A DNA stretch of 64,000 nt from the NCBI GenBank assembly GCA_965194655.1, contig OZ239148.1:2108001-2172000 (forward strand), read 5' to 3'. This DNA is from Hahnella lacustris. GTDB lineage: Bacteria; Pseudomonadota; Gammaproteobacteria; Burkholderiales; Burkholderiaceae_A. Of the stretch, positions 42,676-58,458 are shown in pieces; the first letter of the stretch is position 1; each line of letters opens with the position of its first letter. The position numbers were made by a program, and so were the translations under genes. The notes under the pieces were generated by a model. That model searched no databases. It saw only the letters and a list, made by a program, of their open reading frames with translations, and had not been told where the DNA came from.

Positions 42676-43506
42676 TTATTTGCGCTTGTGACGGCTGGTC
42701 ACAATCATGGAGTTGGTCCGCTTGTTGCGGCGAGTACGGTAGCCCTTCGTCGGGGTGCCCCATGGGCTGACGGGCTCACGCGCCTCGCCGGTTCTTCCCT
42801 CACCACCACCGTGCGGGTGATCGATCGGGTTCATGGCAACGCCACGAACCGTGGGACGAATACCGCGCCAACGCATGGCACCGGCTTTACCGTACTGGCG
42901 AAGGTTGTGCTCTCCGTTGGAGACCTCACCGATGGTGGCACGGCACTCGATGTGGACACGACGAATCTCGCCCGAACGGAGTCGGACCTGAGCATACGTG
43001 CCCTCACGCGCCAAGAGCTGTGCACTTCCACCCGCTGAACGGGCCATCTGAGCACCCTTTCCAGGGATGATTTCGATGCAGTGGATGGTTGAACCCACGG
43101 GAATGTTGCGGATGGGAAGCGTGTTGCCCGGCTTGATCGGAGCCTCAGAGCCGTTCATGAGTTCAGTACCCACTTCCACGCCCTTCGGGGCAATGATGTA
43201 ACGACGCTCACCGTCTGCGTAGCAGAGAAGCGCGATATGTGCGCTGCGGTTGGGATCGTATTCAATGCGCTCCACCTTGGCGGGAATGCCGTCCTTGATC
43301 CGACGGAAATCGATCAGGCGGTAGTGGTGCTTATGACCACCGCCGCGGTGACGCGTCGTGATGCGGCCATAGTTGTTCCGGCCGGCAGTCGTGGACTGGG
43401 CTTCGGTCAGAGCATCGAGAGGACGACCCTTGTAGAGGTGCGGGTGCACCACTTTCACGACGGCACGTTGGCCGGCGGACGTGGGCTTGAGCTTGACGAT
43501 AGGCAT
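42676..43506 (-). CDS. rplB: 50S ribosomal protein L2
   Basis: 276 residues. uL2, needed for subunit association and peptidyl transfer. LKPTSAGQRAVVKVV, NNYGRITTRHRGGGHKHHYR, and the conserved C-terminal VRGVAMNPIDHPHGGGEGRT with the histidine implicated in activity. The ATG overlaps the rplW stop (TAATG). Confidence 0.98.
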   Translation of the reverse strand: MPIVKLKPTSAGQRAVVKVVHPHLYKGRPLDALTEAQSTTAGRNNYGRITTRHRGGGHKHHYRLIDFRRIKDGIPAKVERIEYDPNRSAHIALLCYADGERRYIIAPKGVEVGTELMNGSEAPIKPGNTLPIRNIPVGSTIHCIEIIPGKGAQMARSAGGSAQLLAREGTYAQVRLRSGEIRRVHIECRATIGEVSNGEHNLRQYGKAGAMRWRGIRPTVRGVAMNPIDHPHGGGEGRTGEAREPVSPWGTPTKGYRTRRNKRTNSMIVTSRHKRK

Positions 43507-43805
43507 TACGCGGCCTCCCCTGCGAAGTTGATCTCTTGGCCTTCAGCCAGAGACACATAGGCCTTGCGAACGTCGCGACGGCGACCCATGGTTTTTCCAT
43601 GGCGCTTGACCTTACCCTTCTGATTCAAGACTTTGACATCGGCTACGCGAACCTTAAACATCAGTTCGACTGCGGCAGCGATCTCGGGCTTTGTCGCATC
43701 CGCCAACACACGGAATGCAACTTGGTTGTTCTGCTCGCCAATCTGGGTGGATTTCTCTGAAACCACCGGCGCAAGCAGGATCTTCATGAGGCGCTCTTGG
43801 TTCAT
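43506..43805 (-). CDS. rplW: 50S ribosomal protein L23
   Basis: 99 residues. uL23, docking site for trigger factor and SRP. LLAPVVSEKSTQIGEQNNQV, FKVRVADVKVLNQKGKVKRH and MGRRRDVRKAYVSLAEGQ. ATG at 43805 overlaps the rplD stop (ATGA); an ATG six codons in is an alternative start. Confidence 0.97.
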   Translation of the reverse strand: MNQERLMKILLAPVVSEKSTQIGEQNNQVAFRVLADATKPEIAAAVELMFKVRVADVKVLNQKGKVKRHGKTMGRRRDVRKAYVSLAEGQEINFAGEAA

Positions 43806-44422
43806 GCGAACATCTCCTCGAAACGAGCCAAGGCACCGCGGGTCATGAGGACCTTGTCAAAATAAACCAAAGACACAGGGTCAGCCGACTCGGGCTCGAT
43901 GACCGCCATGCTCTGGAGATTTCTGGACGCCAAGTAGAGTGCCTCGTCAACGGTCTCCTTGATGAGCAGCACATTGGCCATGCCCATCTGCTTGAGCTTG
44001 TCAGCAACCAGCTTGGTCTTAGGCGCGTCCACCTCAAAATTCTCGACAATCGCCAGGCGACCTTCACGAGCCAGCTGGGAGAGGATGGCCCGCACACCCG
44101 CGCGGTACATCTTCTTGTTTAGCTTGTGGCTGAAGTTCTCATCGGGCGAATTGGGGAACACCTTGCCACCACCACGCCAGAGCGGGCTAGAGGCGCGGCC
44201 CACACGGGCACGGCCCGTGCCCTTTTGGCGCCATGGCTTCTTGGTGGATTTGTTGACTTCGCTGCGGTCTTTTTGGGCACGATTGCCACTGCGCGCGTTG
44301 GCCTGGTAGGCCACCACCACCTGATGGATCAGGGGCTCGTTGAAGTCCCGGTTAAAGACCACATCCGTCGCTTGGACGGTACCTGTGGCTTGGCCTGCAT
44401 CATTTAAGAGGGTCAGTTCCAT
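43802..44422 (-). CDS. rplD: 50S ribosomal protein L4
   Basis: 206 residues. uL4; in E. coli also the repressor of the S10 operon. RNFNEPLIHQVV-like segment (here VVFNRDFNEPLIHQVVVAYQ), GTGRARVGRASSPLWRGGG in the tunnel loop, and a C-terminal domain ending ALARFEEMFA. Nine bases after rplC. Confidence 0.98.
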   Translation of the reverse strand: MELTLLNDAGQATGTVQATDVVFNRDFNEPLIHQVVVAYQANARSGNRAQKDRSEVNKSTKKPWRQKGTGRARVGRASSPLWRGGGKVFPNSPDENFSHKLNKKMYRAGVRAILSQLAREGRLAIVENFEVDAPKTKLVADKLKQMGMANVLLIKETVDEALYLASRNLQSMAVIEPESADPVSLVYFDKVLMTRGALARFEEMFA

Positions 44423-44431
44423 GTCGTCTCC

Positions 44432-45082
44432 TTAGGCCTTGACTGCCACGCGCACGGCGGGACGAATCACAACCTGACCTCCACGCGAGCCGGGAACCGC
44501 GCCCTTGACCAGCACCAGCTGACGCTGCGCGTCCACGCGAGCCACTTCAAGGTTCTGGGCGGTGCGGCGAACATCGCCATCATGTCCAGGCATGCGCTTT
44601 CCAGGAAAGACTCGACCTGGATCCTGCGCCATACCAATCGAGCCGGGCACATTGTGCGACCGTGAGTTACCGTGGGATGCGCGCTGGGAACTAAAGTTGT
44701 GGCGTTTGATGGTGCCAGTGAAGCCCTTACCCTGCGTGGTGCCAGTCACGTCAACCAACTGGCCCTGCGAGAAGACTTCTGCTGTGAGCGCCTGGCCAGC
44801 GGCCAATCCAGCGAGCTGGTCCGCGTTTACAGGGAATTCGCGCAGAATCTCACCGGCTTCCACACCCGCTTTCGCGTAGTGGCCGGCGACAGGCTTGGTG
44901 AGATTGGTCGACCGGCGACGCCCGAAGGCGACTTGAACGGCCGTGTATCCGTCGGTTTCGACGGACTTGAGTTGTGTCACGTGGTTGTCTGACACGTCGA
45001 TCACGGTGACGGGAATAGAATCGCCGTCGTCCGTAAAAATACGGGTCATGCCAACCTTGCGACCGAGTAGTCCAAGGCTCAT
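44432..45082 (-). CDS. rplC: 50S ribosomal protein L3
   Basis: 216 residues. uL3, early assembly and peptidyl-transferase centre support. LGLLGRKVGMTRIFTDDGDS, GFTGTIKRHNFSSQRASHGN and RVFPGKRMPGHDGDVRRTAQ; the glutamine following PG...D that is methylated in some species lies in the central loop. A strong promoter-like site lies in the 110 bases separating it from rpsJ. Confidence 0.98.
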   Translation of the reverse strand: MSLGLLGRKVGMTRIFTDDGDSIPVTVIDVSDNHVTQLKSVETDGYTAVQVAFGRRRSTNLTKPVAGHYAKAGVEAGEILREFPVNADQLAGLAAGQALTAEVFSQGQLVDVTGTTQGKGFTGTIKRHNFSSQRASHGNSRSHNVPGSIGMAQDPGRVFPGKRMPGHDGDVRRTAQNLEVARVDAQRQLVLVKGAVPGSRGGQVVIRPAVRVAVKA

Positions 45083-45156
45083 GTTTTTCTCCGATCCTGG
45101 CTTCGATTGGCCAGGGCTGACTTAAAACTGACGTTCCCGAATTGGGAAAGCCTTCA

Positions 45157-45186
45157 ATTATATAAGACTTTCATCCGAAGCTGCAA
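45157..45186 (-). promoter_or_regulatory. promoter between rpsJ and rplC
   Basis: A perfect TATAAT (45162-45157) with TTGCAG (45186-45181) 18 bases upstream. It overlaps a stem-loop, GACTT/AAGTC with a C(TTCG)G tetraloop, lying just after the rpsJ stop. About 75 bases separate the -10 from the rplC ATG. Confidence 0.65.
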
Positions 45187-45192
45187 GTCTTT

Positions 45193-45501
45193 TTACTGCA
45201 ACTTGATTTCGACGTCGACGCCAGCAGGCAGGTCGAGCTTCATGAGCGCATCGACGGTTTTGTCGGTCGGGTCAACAATGTCCATCAGGCGCTGATGTGT
45301 ACGCAGCTCGAACTGATCCCGGGAGGTTTTGTTGACGTGGGGGCTTCGAAGGATGTCAAAGCGACGGAAACGGGTGGGAAGTGGGACAGGGCCCTTCACC
45401 ACAGCACCGGTGCGCTTTGCGGTGTCCACGATTTCCATAGCGGACTGGTCGATCAGTTTGTAATCAAACGCCTTCAGGCGGATGCGAATCTTTTGTTGCA
45501 T
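45193..45501 (-). CDS. rpsJ: 30S ribosomal protein S10
   Basis: 102 residues. uS10, also NusE in antitermination complexes. MQQKIRIRLKAFDYKLIDQS, GPVPLPTRFRRFDILRSPHV and KTSRDQFELRTHQRLMDI. ATG at 45501 with GAGGAG upstream; five further in-frame codons upstream are rejected. Confidence 0.98.
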   Translation of the reverse strand: MQQKIRIRLKAFDYKLIDQSAMEIVDTAKRTGAVVKGPVPLPTRFRRFDILRSPHVNKTSRDQFELRTHQRLMDIVDPTDKTVDALMKLDLPAGVDVEIKLQ

Positions 45502-45592
45502 GGTGTCACTCCTCAAAGAACGATAAAGAACGAGGCCTGCATGAATCTACAGGGGTCCCGGGCAGGCCGGCCGGAACCCGTAGAAACGAGTA

Positions 45593-46783
45593 TTACTCGA
45601 TGACTTTTGCGACGACGCCTGCGCCGACGGTACGGCCACCCTCACGGATCGCAAAGCGCAATCCCTGCTCCATCGCAATCGGAGCAATCAAGGTCACCAC
45701 CATCTTCACATTGTCTCCAGGCATCACCATCTCAGTACCCGAGGGCAGCTCAACCGATCCCGTCACATCCGTCGTACGGAAATAAAACTGAGGACGGTAG
45801 TTGTTAAAGAACGGCGTGTGACGTCCACCCTCATCCTTCGACAACACATACACCTCACACTCAAACTTCGTGTGCGGCTTGATCGATCCAGGCTTAGCCA
45901 ACACCTGCCCACGCTCAACCTCTTCACGCTTGGTTCCACGCAGCAACACACCCACGTTGTCACCCGCCTGACCCTGGTCCAGCAGCTTACGGAACATCTC
46001 CACACCCGTACACGTCGTCTTCACCGTGTCACGAATGCCCACAATCTCAATCTCTTCCCCAACCTTCACCACGCCACGCTCCACACGGCCAGTCACCACC
46101 GTGCCACGGCCAGAAATCGAGAACACATCCTCAATCGGCATCAGGAACGCACCATCAATCGCACGCTCAGGCGTGGGAATATAAGAGTCCAGCGCATCGG
46201 CCAACGCCATGATCGCGCCCTCTCCCAGCTCTCCCTTATCACCCTCGAGCGCCAGCTTCGCTGAACCCTTCACAATCGGCGTGTCATCACCAGGGAAGTC
46301 ATACTTGGAGAGCAGCTCACGAACCTCCATCTCCACCAGCTCAAGCAACTCAGCGTCATCCACCATGTCGCACTTGTTCAAAAACACAATGATGTACGGC
46401 ACACCCACCTGACGCGCCAACAAAATATGCTCTCGCGTCTGGGGCATCGGGCCGTCCGCAGCCGAACACACCAGAATCGCTCCATCCATCTGCGCCGCAC
46501 CCGTAATCATGTTCTTCACATAGTCCGCGTGTCCCGGGCAGTCCACGTGCGCATAGTGACGCGTAGCCGTCTCATACTCCACGTGCGCCGTGTTAATCGT
46601 AATCCCGCGCGCCTTCTCCTCAGGTGCCGCATCAATCTGGTCATAGCCCTTGGCCTCACCACCAAACTTCGTCGACAACACCGTCGTGATCGCCGCAGTC
46701 AGCGTCGTCTTACCATGGTCCACGTGACCAATCGTCCCTACGTTCACATGCGGCTTGGTCCGCTCAAACTTGCCCTTGGCCAT
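45593..46783 (-). CDS. tufA: elongation factor Tu (copy 1)
   Basis: 396 residues. GTPase that delivers aminoacyl-tRNA. G1 GHVDHGKT (19-26), G2 RGITINTAH, G3 DCPGHADYV, G4 NKCDMVDD, G5 SAKLALEGD; domains 2 and 3 complete. Protein identical to copy 2 at 62036-63226; the DNA differs at one synonymous site seen near the stop. Between fusA and rpsJ, as expected for the str operon. Confidence 0.99.
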   Translation of the reverse strand: MAKGKFERTKPHVNVGTIGHVDHGKTTLTAAITTVLSTKFGGEAKGYDQIDAAPEEKARGITINTAHVEYETATRHYAHVDCPGHADYVKNMITGAAQMDGAILVCSAADGPMPQTREHILLARQVGVPYIIVFLNKCDMVDDAELLELVEMEVRELLSKYDFPGDDTPIVKGSAKLALEGDKGELGEGAIMALADALDSYIPTPERAIDGAFLMPIEDVFSISGRGTVVTGRVERGVVKVGEEIEIVGIRDTVKTTCTGVEMFRKLLDQGQAGDNVGVLLRGTKREEVERGQVLAKPGSIKPHTKFECEVYVLSKDEGGRHTPFFNNYRPQFYFRTTDVTGSVELPSGTEMVMPGDNVKMVVTLIAPIAMEQGLRFAIREGGRTVGAGVVAKVIE

Positions 46784-46828
46784 TTCCGATTCCTTTAACT
46801 AATTAATCAACTGGGTTGTGGGAGGGTG

Positions 46829-48928
<2,100 letters not shown>

Positions 48929-48949
48929 GGATCTTCCTTTTGGGACAGA

Positions 48950-49420
48950 TTAGAAACGGAAATGGGAGAAGGCCTTGTTGGCCTCTGCCATGCGGTGAAC
49001 TTCATCGCGGCGCTTGACAGCACCACCACGACCTTCAGCAGCTTCGAGGAGTTCGCCTGCAAGGCGCAGGTTCATGGACTTCTCTCCACGCTTCTTGGCG
49101 GCCTCTCGCAGCCAGCGCATGGCCAGTGCCATGCGGCGCGCGGGACGGACTTCAACCGGAACCTGGTAGTTCGCACCACCCACACGACGGCTCTTCACCT
49201 CGACGAGAGGCTTGGCGTTGTTCAGTGCAGACTGGAAGACCTCCATGGGGTTCTTCTTGGCGACTTTTTCGATCTGCTCGAAGGCGCCGTAAACGATGCG
49301 CTCTGCCACAGCTTTCTTGCCGTGGAGCATGACGACGTTCATGAATTTCGAGACATCCTCACTGCCGAACTTGGGATCAGGCAGGACAATACGTTTGGGA
49401 ACTTCGCGACGACGGGGCAT
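48950..49420 (-). CDS. rpsG: 30S ribosomal protein S7
   Basis: 156 residues. uS7, head assembly initiator and, in E. coli, translational repressor of the str operon. MPRRREVPKRIVLPDPKFGS, VMLHGKKAVAERIVYGAFEQ and VEVRPARRMALAMRWLREAA. ATG at 49420; an upstream in-frame extension is rejected. A structured 159-base gap precedes it. Confidence 0.98.
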   Translation of the reverse strand: MPRRREVPKRIVLPDPKFGSEDVSKFMNVVMLHGKKAVAERIVYGAFEQIEKVAKKNPMEVFQSALNNAKPLVEVKSRRVGGANYQVPVEVRPARRMALAMRWLREAAKKRGEKSMNLRLAGELLEAAEGRGGAVKRRDEVHRMAEANKAFSHFRF

Positions 49421-49579
49421 GTGGACTTCCTTTACCAGTTGCGTTTCAGTTGAACCTGATCGACTGAACAGGCTCAGTCGGCAGACCACTCTTCAAAAGA
49501 GGAGCGCGCCAACCCTTACTCCATACCAAAGAACCCGCCTGAACGCGCTCCATCAGAGCGCGCCAGCACGGGAAGTGAT
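49421..49579 (-). promoter_or_regulatory. rpsL-rpsG intercistronic leader with alternative hairpins
   Basis: In transcript order: GGCGCGCTC (49564-49556), its partner GAGCGCG (49550-49544), and a second GGCGCGCTC (49510-49502). The middle copy can pair with either flank, so two 7-bp stems exclude each other. Two more perfect stems follow: CTCTT/AAGAG (49501-49489) and CGACTGA/TCAGTCG (49480-49461). E. coli S7 represses at this intercistronic site; the homology here is inferred from position. Confidence 0.55.
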
Positions 49580-49981
49580 TTACTTCTTGCCGTCTGCCTT
49601 CGCAGCACCGGCCTTCGGGCGCTTGGCACCGTACTTCGAGCGCGACTGACGACGGTCTTTGACGCCCTGCAGGTCCAGAGACCCGCGCACGATGTGGTAG
49701 CGCACACCTGGCAGGTCCTTCACCCGGCCACCGCGAATCAGCACCACCGAGTGCTCTTGAAGGTTGTGGCCCTCACCGCCAATGTACGAGATGACCTCAA
49801 AGCCATTGGTCAGGCGCACTTTGGCGACCTTACGCAGTGCTGAGTTTGGCTTCTTAGGTGTCGTGGTGTAGACACGGGTGCAAACGCCGCGGCGCTGAGG
49901 GCAAGACTCGAGCGCAGGGCTCTTGCTCTTGATGATTTCGCTGACGCGGGGTTTGCGCACCAGCTGATTAATGGTTGGCAT
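49580..49981 (-). CDS. rpsL: 30S ribosomal protein S12
   Basis: 133 residues. uS12 of the decoding centre. MPTINQLVRKPRVSEIIKSK, TTTPKKPNSALRKVAKVRLT and GGRVKDLPGVRYHIVRGSLD; the lysines that mutate in streptomycin resistance are the sensitive type in both loops. The tail after KYGAKRPK is eight or so residues longer than the usual 124-125 residue form. Confidence 0.98.
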   Translation of the reverse strand: MPTINQLVRKPRVSEIIKSKSPALESCPQRRGVCTRVYTTTPKKPNSALRKVAKVRLTNGFEVISYIGGEGHNLQEHSVVLIRGGRVKDLPGVRYHIVRGSLDLQGVKDRRQSRSKYGAKRPKAGAAKADGKK

Positions 49982-50024
49982 TGCTTATTCCTTCAACTGT
50001 TCTGGTCTGAATTTCACTGCGATT

Positions 50025-50057
50025 GGTGAAAAGCCCTCGATTTTTGGGCTTTTCACC
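50025..50057. terminator. bidirectional-looking hairpin between rpoC and rpsL
   Basis: Perfect 12-bp stem GGTGAAAAGCCC/GGGCTTTTCACC with a nine-base loop (50037-50045), eight bases after the rpoC stop. The TTTT is inside the stem, so it may act as an attenuator, not a full stop, before rpsL. Confidence 0.6.
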
Positions 50058-50064
50058 TAGGCTG

Positions 50065-50068
<4 letters not shown>
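50040..50068 (-). promoter_or_regulatory. possible promoter for the str operon (rpsL onward)
   Basis: TTGACA (50068-50063) containing the rpoC TGA, 17 bases, then AAAAAT (50045-50040; four of six). The -10 falls in the loop of the hairpin above. The 13-base block GGCTTGACAGCCT is shared with the spc promoter. Confidence 0.4.
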
Positions 50069-54306
<4,238 letters not shown>

Positions 54307-54324
54307 GGCGAAGCGTTCCTCTTG

Positions 54325-57300
54325 TTATTGACGTTCGAGGTCAATGTCGATGCCGAGTGAACGGATCTCTTTGACCAACACATTGAAGGACTCAGGCATG
54401 CCCGCATCGATGATGTGGTCGCCCTTGACGATGTTTTCGTACACACGCGTGCGCCCACCGACGTCGTCGGACTTCACGGTGAGCATCTCCTGCAAGGTAT
54501 AGGCCGCGCCATACGCCTCGAGTGCCCAGACCTCCATCTCACCAAAGCGCTGACCACCAAACTGGGCCTTACCACCCAGCGGCTGCTGGGTCACCAGTGA
54601 GTAGGGTCCCGTCGAGCGGGCGTGCATCTTGTCATCGACCAGGTGGTGGAGCTTAAGCATGTGCATATAGCCCACCGTGGTGAAGCGATCGAATGCCTCG
54701 CCCGTGCGGCCGTCATACAGCTGAACCTGGGTGCGGGTCGCCGAGAGTCCCACGCGCTTTGCAACCGCCTCGGGATAGGCGAGGCTGAGCATCTGACGAA
54801 TCTCGGACTCGTGTGCACCGTCGAAGACGGGGGTTGCAAATGGAACGCCGTCTCGCAGATTGTCTGCAAGTTCCAACACCTCGTGATCCGACAGTGAGGC
54901 GATGTCCTCGGGCTTTCCGGTCTGGTTGTAGATGCCCTCGAGCGCCTTGCGCACCTCACCAACGGCAGCCTGCGCCTCTAGCATCTCACCGATACGCTGA
55001 CCCATGCCCTTGGCCGCCCATCCCAGGTGCGTCTCAAGAATCTGGCCCACGTTCATCCGTGAAGGCACGCCCAGCGGGTTGAGCACGATGTCCACGGGGC
55101 GTCCATCCGCCATGTGCGGCATATCCTCGACTGGGACGATCCGGGAGACCACACCCTTGTTTCCGTGACGTCCGGCCATCTTGTCGCCAGGCTGCAAGCG
55201 ACGCTTGACTGCCAGATAGACCTTGACCATCTTGAGCACACCCGGAGGCAGTTCATCGCCCTGCGTAAGCTTGCGATGTTTCTCTTGATAGGCCAGATCA
55301 AAGGAGTGGCGCTTTTGCTCCAGCGCCTCTTTGAGCGACTCGAGCTGGCTGGCCGAAGTCTCGTCGGAGAGACGAATATCAAACCAGTGATAGCGATCCA
55401 GTTCAGCAAGGTAGGCCGCCGAGATCGCTTCACCTTTGGCGAGCTTCTTCGGACCGCCATTGGCTGACTGGCCAATGAGCAGCTTCTCAATCCGTTGGAA
55501 AGCATCCGCCTCCACGATTCGGAGCTGGTCATTGAGATCTTTGCGGAAGCGTCCGAGTTCTTCATCGATGATCTGCTGAGCACGCTTGTCACGCTGGATG
55601 CCTTCACGGGTGAAGACCTGCACATCAATGACGGTGCCGCTCATGCCAGAGGGCACTCGCAGCGAGGTGTCTTTCACGTCGGAGGCCTTCTCACCGAAAA
55701 TCGCGCGCAGCAGCTTTTCCTCGGGCGTGAGCTGAGTCTCGCCTTTCGGGGTGACCTTACCGACAAGTACGTCGCCAGCCTGAACTTCCGCGCCGATGTA
55801 GACCACGCCGGCATCATCAAGACGTCCGAGCTGAGCTTCAGAGAGATTCGAGATGTCGCGTGTGATCTCCTCAGGTCCCAGCTTGGTGTCACGAGCAAAG
55901 ACCGAGAGCTCCTCAATGTGAATCGAGGTGTAGCGGTCTTCTGCGACCACGCGTTCAGAGATGAGGATGGAGTCCTCAAAGTTGTATCCGTTCCAGGGCA
56001 TGAAGGCCACCAGCATGTTCTGACCCAGTGCGAGCTCGCCCAGGTCCGTCGACGCTCCGTCGGCCACCACGTCTCCTCGACTCACCACATCACCCTTGCG
56101 CACCACAGGGCGCTGGTTGATGTTGGTGTTCTGGTTCGAACGGGTGTATTTGATGAGGTTGTAGATGTCGACGCCGGACTCGCCCACTTGGGTTTCGGCA
56201 TCGCTCACCCGAATCACGATGCGGCGGGAGTCCACATAATCCACCACGCCGCCTCGACGCGCCTGAACCACCGTGCCCGAGTCCACTGCGCAGGTGCGCT
56301 CAATGCCGGTGCCGACGAGCGGCTTCTGAGGACGCAGGCAAGGCACAGCCTGACGCTGCATGTTGGATCCCATCAGCGCGCGGTTGGCGTCATCGTGCTC
56401 CAGGAACGGGATGAGTGAGGCCGCAACCGACACAATCTGTGAAGGCGCTACGTCCATGTACTCCACTTTCTCTGGGCCAGAGAGCGTGGTCTCACCATTA
56501 ACGCGGACTGAGACCAGATCACCTGTGAGACGGCCAGACTCATCCACCGAGGCGTTCGCCTGAGCGATGACATAACGGCCCTCTTCGATGGCTGAAAGGT
56601 ATTCGATCTGATCGGTCACACGGCTGTCGATGACCTTTCGATAAGGCGTCTCTAGAAAGCCGTACTCGTTCAGACGGGCATACAAGGCCAGTGAGTTGAT
56701 CAGACCAATGTTGGGTCCCTCAGGCGTCTCAATGGGGCAGACCCGGCCATAGTGGGTCGGGTGAACGTCACGCACCTCAAAGCCAGCGCGCTCTCGAGTC
56801 AGGCCGCCGGGTCCGAGTGCAGACACCCGACGCTTGTGGGTGATCTCTGACAAGGGGTTGGTCTGGTCCATGAACTGCGAGAGCTGGCTCGAGCCAAAGA
56901 ACTCGCGGATCGCTGCCGAGATGGGCTTGCTGTTGATCAGGTCGTGGGGCATGAGGTTATCAGCCTCTGCCTGACCCAGCCGCTCCTTGACCGCGCGCTC
57001 CACGCGAACCAGGCCAGAGCGGAATTGGTTCTCAGCCAACTCACCCACGCAGCGCACACGGCGATTGCCCAGGTGGTCAATGTCATCAATCTCGCCGCGC
57101 CCGTTGCGCAGTTCGACCAACACCTTGATGGTGTCGAGAATGTCGTCGTTCGAGAGCACCATGGGTCCCAGCACTTCGTCACGACCCAGGCGGCGGTTGA
57201 ACTTCATGCGGCCCACTTTGGAGAGGTCGTAAGATTCCTCTGCAAAGAACAGACGATTAAACAAGGCTTCGACAGCATCTTCCGTAGGCGGCTCACCAGG

Positions 57301-58428
57301 GCGCATCATGCGATAAATCGCGACCCGTGCGGAGAGCTGGTCAGGGGTCTCGTCCAGGCGCAGCGTGCTCGAGATGTATGGCCCGTGATCGAGGTCGTTG
57401 GTGTAGAGCGTCGCCATGTCGCGAATGTTGGCGTCGCGAAGCTTGACGAGCAGCTCTTCGGTGATCTCATCATTGGCCTTGGCAATGAGCTCACCCGTTT
57501 CCGAGTCAATCAGATTGGTGGCCACAATACGGCCAAGCAGGTAATCATCTGGAACCGAAACCCGCTTGAGGCCTGCCTTTTCGATGTCACGAATATGCTT
57601 GGCATTGATACGCTTATCTTTGGCCACGATGACCTGGCCATCTTTGTCGACGATGTCGAAACGAGCTTGTTCGCCCCGCAGACGATCGGCCACCAGCTCC
57701 ATCTGGGCGCCTTGAGGCATGAGCTGGAAGTGGTCAAAACTAAAGAAGTGCGCAAGGATCTGTTCAGGGCTGAGGCCAAGCGCCTTCATCAGGATGGTCA
57801 CGGGCATCTTGCGACGACGATCCACCCGGAAGTACAGGATGTCCTTCGGGTCGAACTCAAAATCAAGCCAGGAGCCGCGGTAAGGGATGATGCGGGCTGA
57901 GAACAAGAGCTTGCCCGAGCTGTGGGTCTTGCCGCGGTCATGCTCAAAGAATGCGCCCGGCGAGCGATGCAACTGGCTCACGATCACTCGCTCAGTCCCG
58001 TTGATCACAAAAGATCCGGTGTCGGTGATGAGCGGCAGCTCGCCCATGTAAACCTCTTGCTCCTTCACTTCTTTCACGGTGGGCTTGGCGGCCTCACGGT
58101 CCAGAATGACCAGGCGCACGCGAGCACGCAGGGGGGCCGCAAACGTCAATCCCCGCTGTTGGCACTCCTTCATGTCGAAGGGAGGCGTCCCGAGCTGATA
58201 GTGCACAAATTCAAGGCGTGCCATGCCGTTGTGACTGGTGATGGGAAAAATAGACTGGAAGGCCGCCTGAAGGCCATCCTCAATCCGGGTCTCTGGCGTG
58301 GTGTCGGCCTGGAGAAAACTGCGATAAGACTGCAGCTGGGTCTCGAGCAGATAGGGCACCTGCAGCACGGGCGGGCGCTTTGCAAAGCTCTTACGGATGC
58401 GTTTCTTTTCAGTAAATGTGTAGGCCAT
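54325..58428 (-). CDS. rpoB: DNA-directed RNA polymerase subunit beta
   Basis: 1367 residues. Complete beta subunit from MAYTFTEKKRIRKSFAKRP to SLGIDIDLERQ. The rifampicin region reads SSQLSQFMDQTNPLSEITHK RRVSALGPGG, i.e. without known resistance substitutions. VETPEGPNIGL-like segment (IETPEGPNIGLINSLA) and the C-terminal GGKAQFGGQRFGEMEVWALE are present. A 122-base gap with two large hairpins separates it from rplL. Confidence 0.99.
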   Translation of the reverse strand: MAYTFTEKKRIRKSFAKRPPVLQVPYLLETQLQSYRSFLQADTTPETRIEDGLQAAFQSIFPITSHNGMARLEFVHYQLGTPPFDMKECQQRGLTFAAPLRARVRLVILDREAAKPTVKEVKEQEVYMGELPLITDTGSFVINGTERVIVSQLHRSPGAFFEHDRGKTHSSGKLLFSARIIPYRGSWLDFEFDPKDILYFRVDRRRKMPVTILMKALGLSPEQILAHFFSFDHFQLMPQGAQMELVADRLRGEQARFDIVDKDGQVIVAKDKRINAKHIRDIEKAGLKRVSVPDDYLLGRIVATNLIDSETGELIAKANDEITEELLVKLRDANIRDMATLYTNDLDHGPYISSTLRLDETPDQLSARVAIYRMMRPGEPPTEDAVEALFNRLFFAEESYDLSKVGRMKFNRRLGRDEVLGPMVLSNDDILDTIKVLVELRNGRGEIDDIDHLGNRRVRCVGELAENQFRSGLVRVERAVKERLGQAEADNLMPHDLINSKPISAAIREFFGSSQLSQFMDQTNPLSEITHKRRVSALGPGGLTRERAGFEVRDVHPTHYGRVCPIETPEGPNIGLINSLALYARLNEYGFLETPYRKVIDSRVTDQIEYLSAIEEGRYVIAQANASVDESGRLTGDLVSVRVNGETTLSGPEKVEYMDVAPSQIVSVAASLIPFLEHDDANRALMGSNMQRQAVPCLRPQKPLVGTGIERTCAVDSGTVVQARRGGVVDYVDSRRIVIRVSDAETQVGESGVDIYNLIKYTRSNQNTNINQRPVVRKGDVVSRGDVVADGASTDLGELALGQNMLVAFMPWNGYNFEDSILISERVVAEDRYTSIHIEELSVFARDTKLGPEEITRDISNLSEAQLGRLDDAGVVYIGAEVQAGDVLVGKVTPKGETQLTPEEKLLRAIFGEKASDVKDTSLRVPSGMSGTVIDVQVFTREGIQRDKRAQQIIDEELGRFRKDLNDQLRIVEADAFQRIEKLLIGQSANGGPKKLAKGEAISAAYLAELDRYHWFDIRLSDETSASQLESLKEALEQKRHSFDLAYQEKHRKLTQGDELPPGVLKMVKVYLAVKRRLQPGDKMAGRHGNKGVVSRIVPVEDMPHMADGRPVDIVLNPLGVPSRMNVGQILETHLGWAAKGMGQRIGEMLEAQAAVGEVRKALEGIYNQTGKPEDIASLSDHEVLELADNLRDGVPFATPVFDGAHESEIRQMLSLAYPEAVAKRVGLSATRTQVQLYDGRTGEAFDRFTTVGYMHMLKLHHLVDDKMHARSTGPYSLVTQQPLGGKAQFGGQRFGEMEVWALEAYGAAYTLQEMLTVKSDDVGGRTRVYENIVKGDHIIDAGMPESFNVLVKEIRSLGIDIDLERQ

Positions 58429-58458
58429 GACGGGTCCTCAGGGTCTGAAAGAGAGGGA

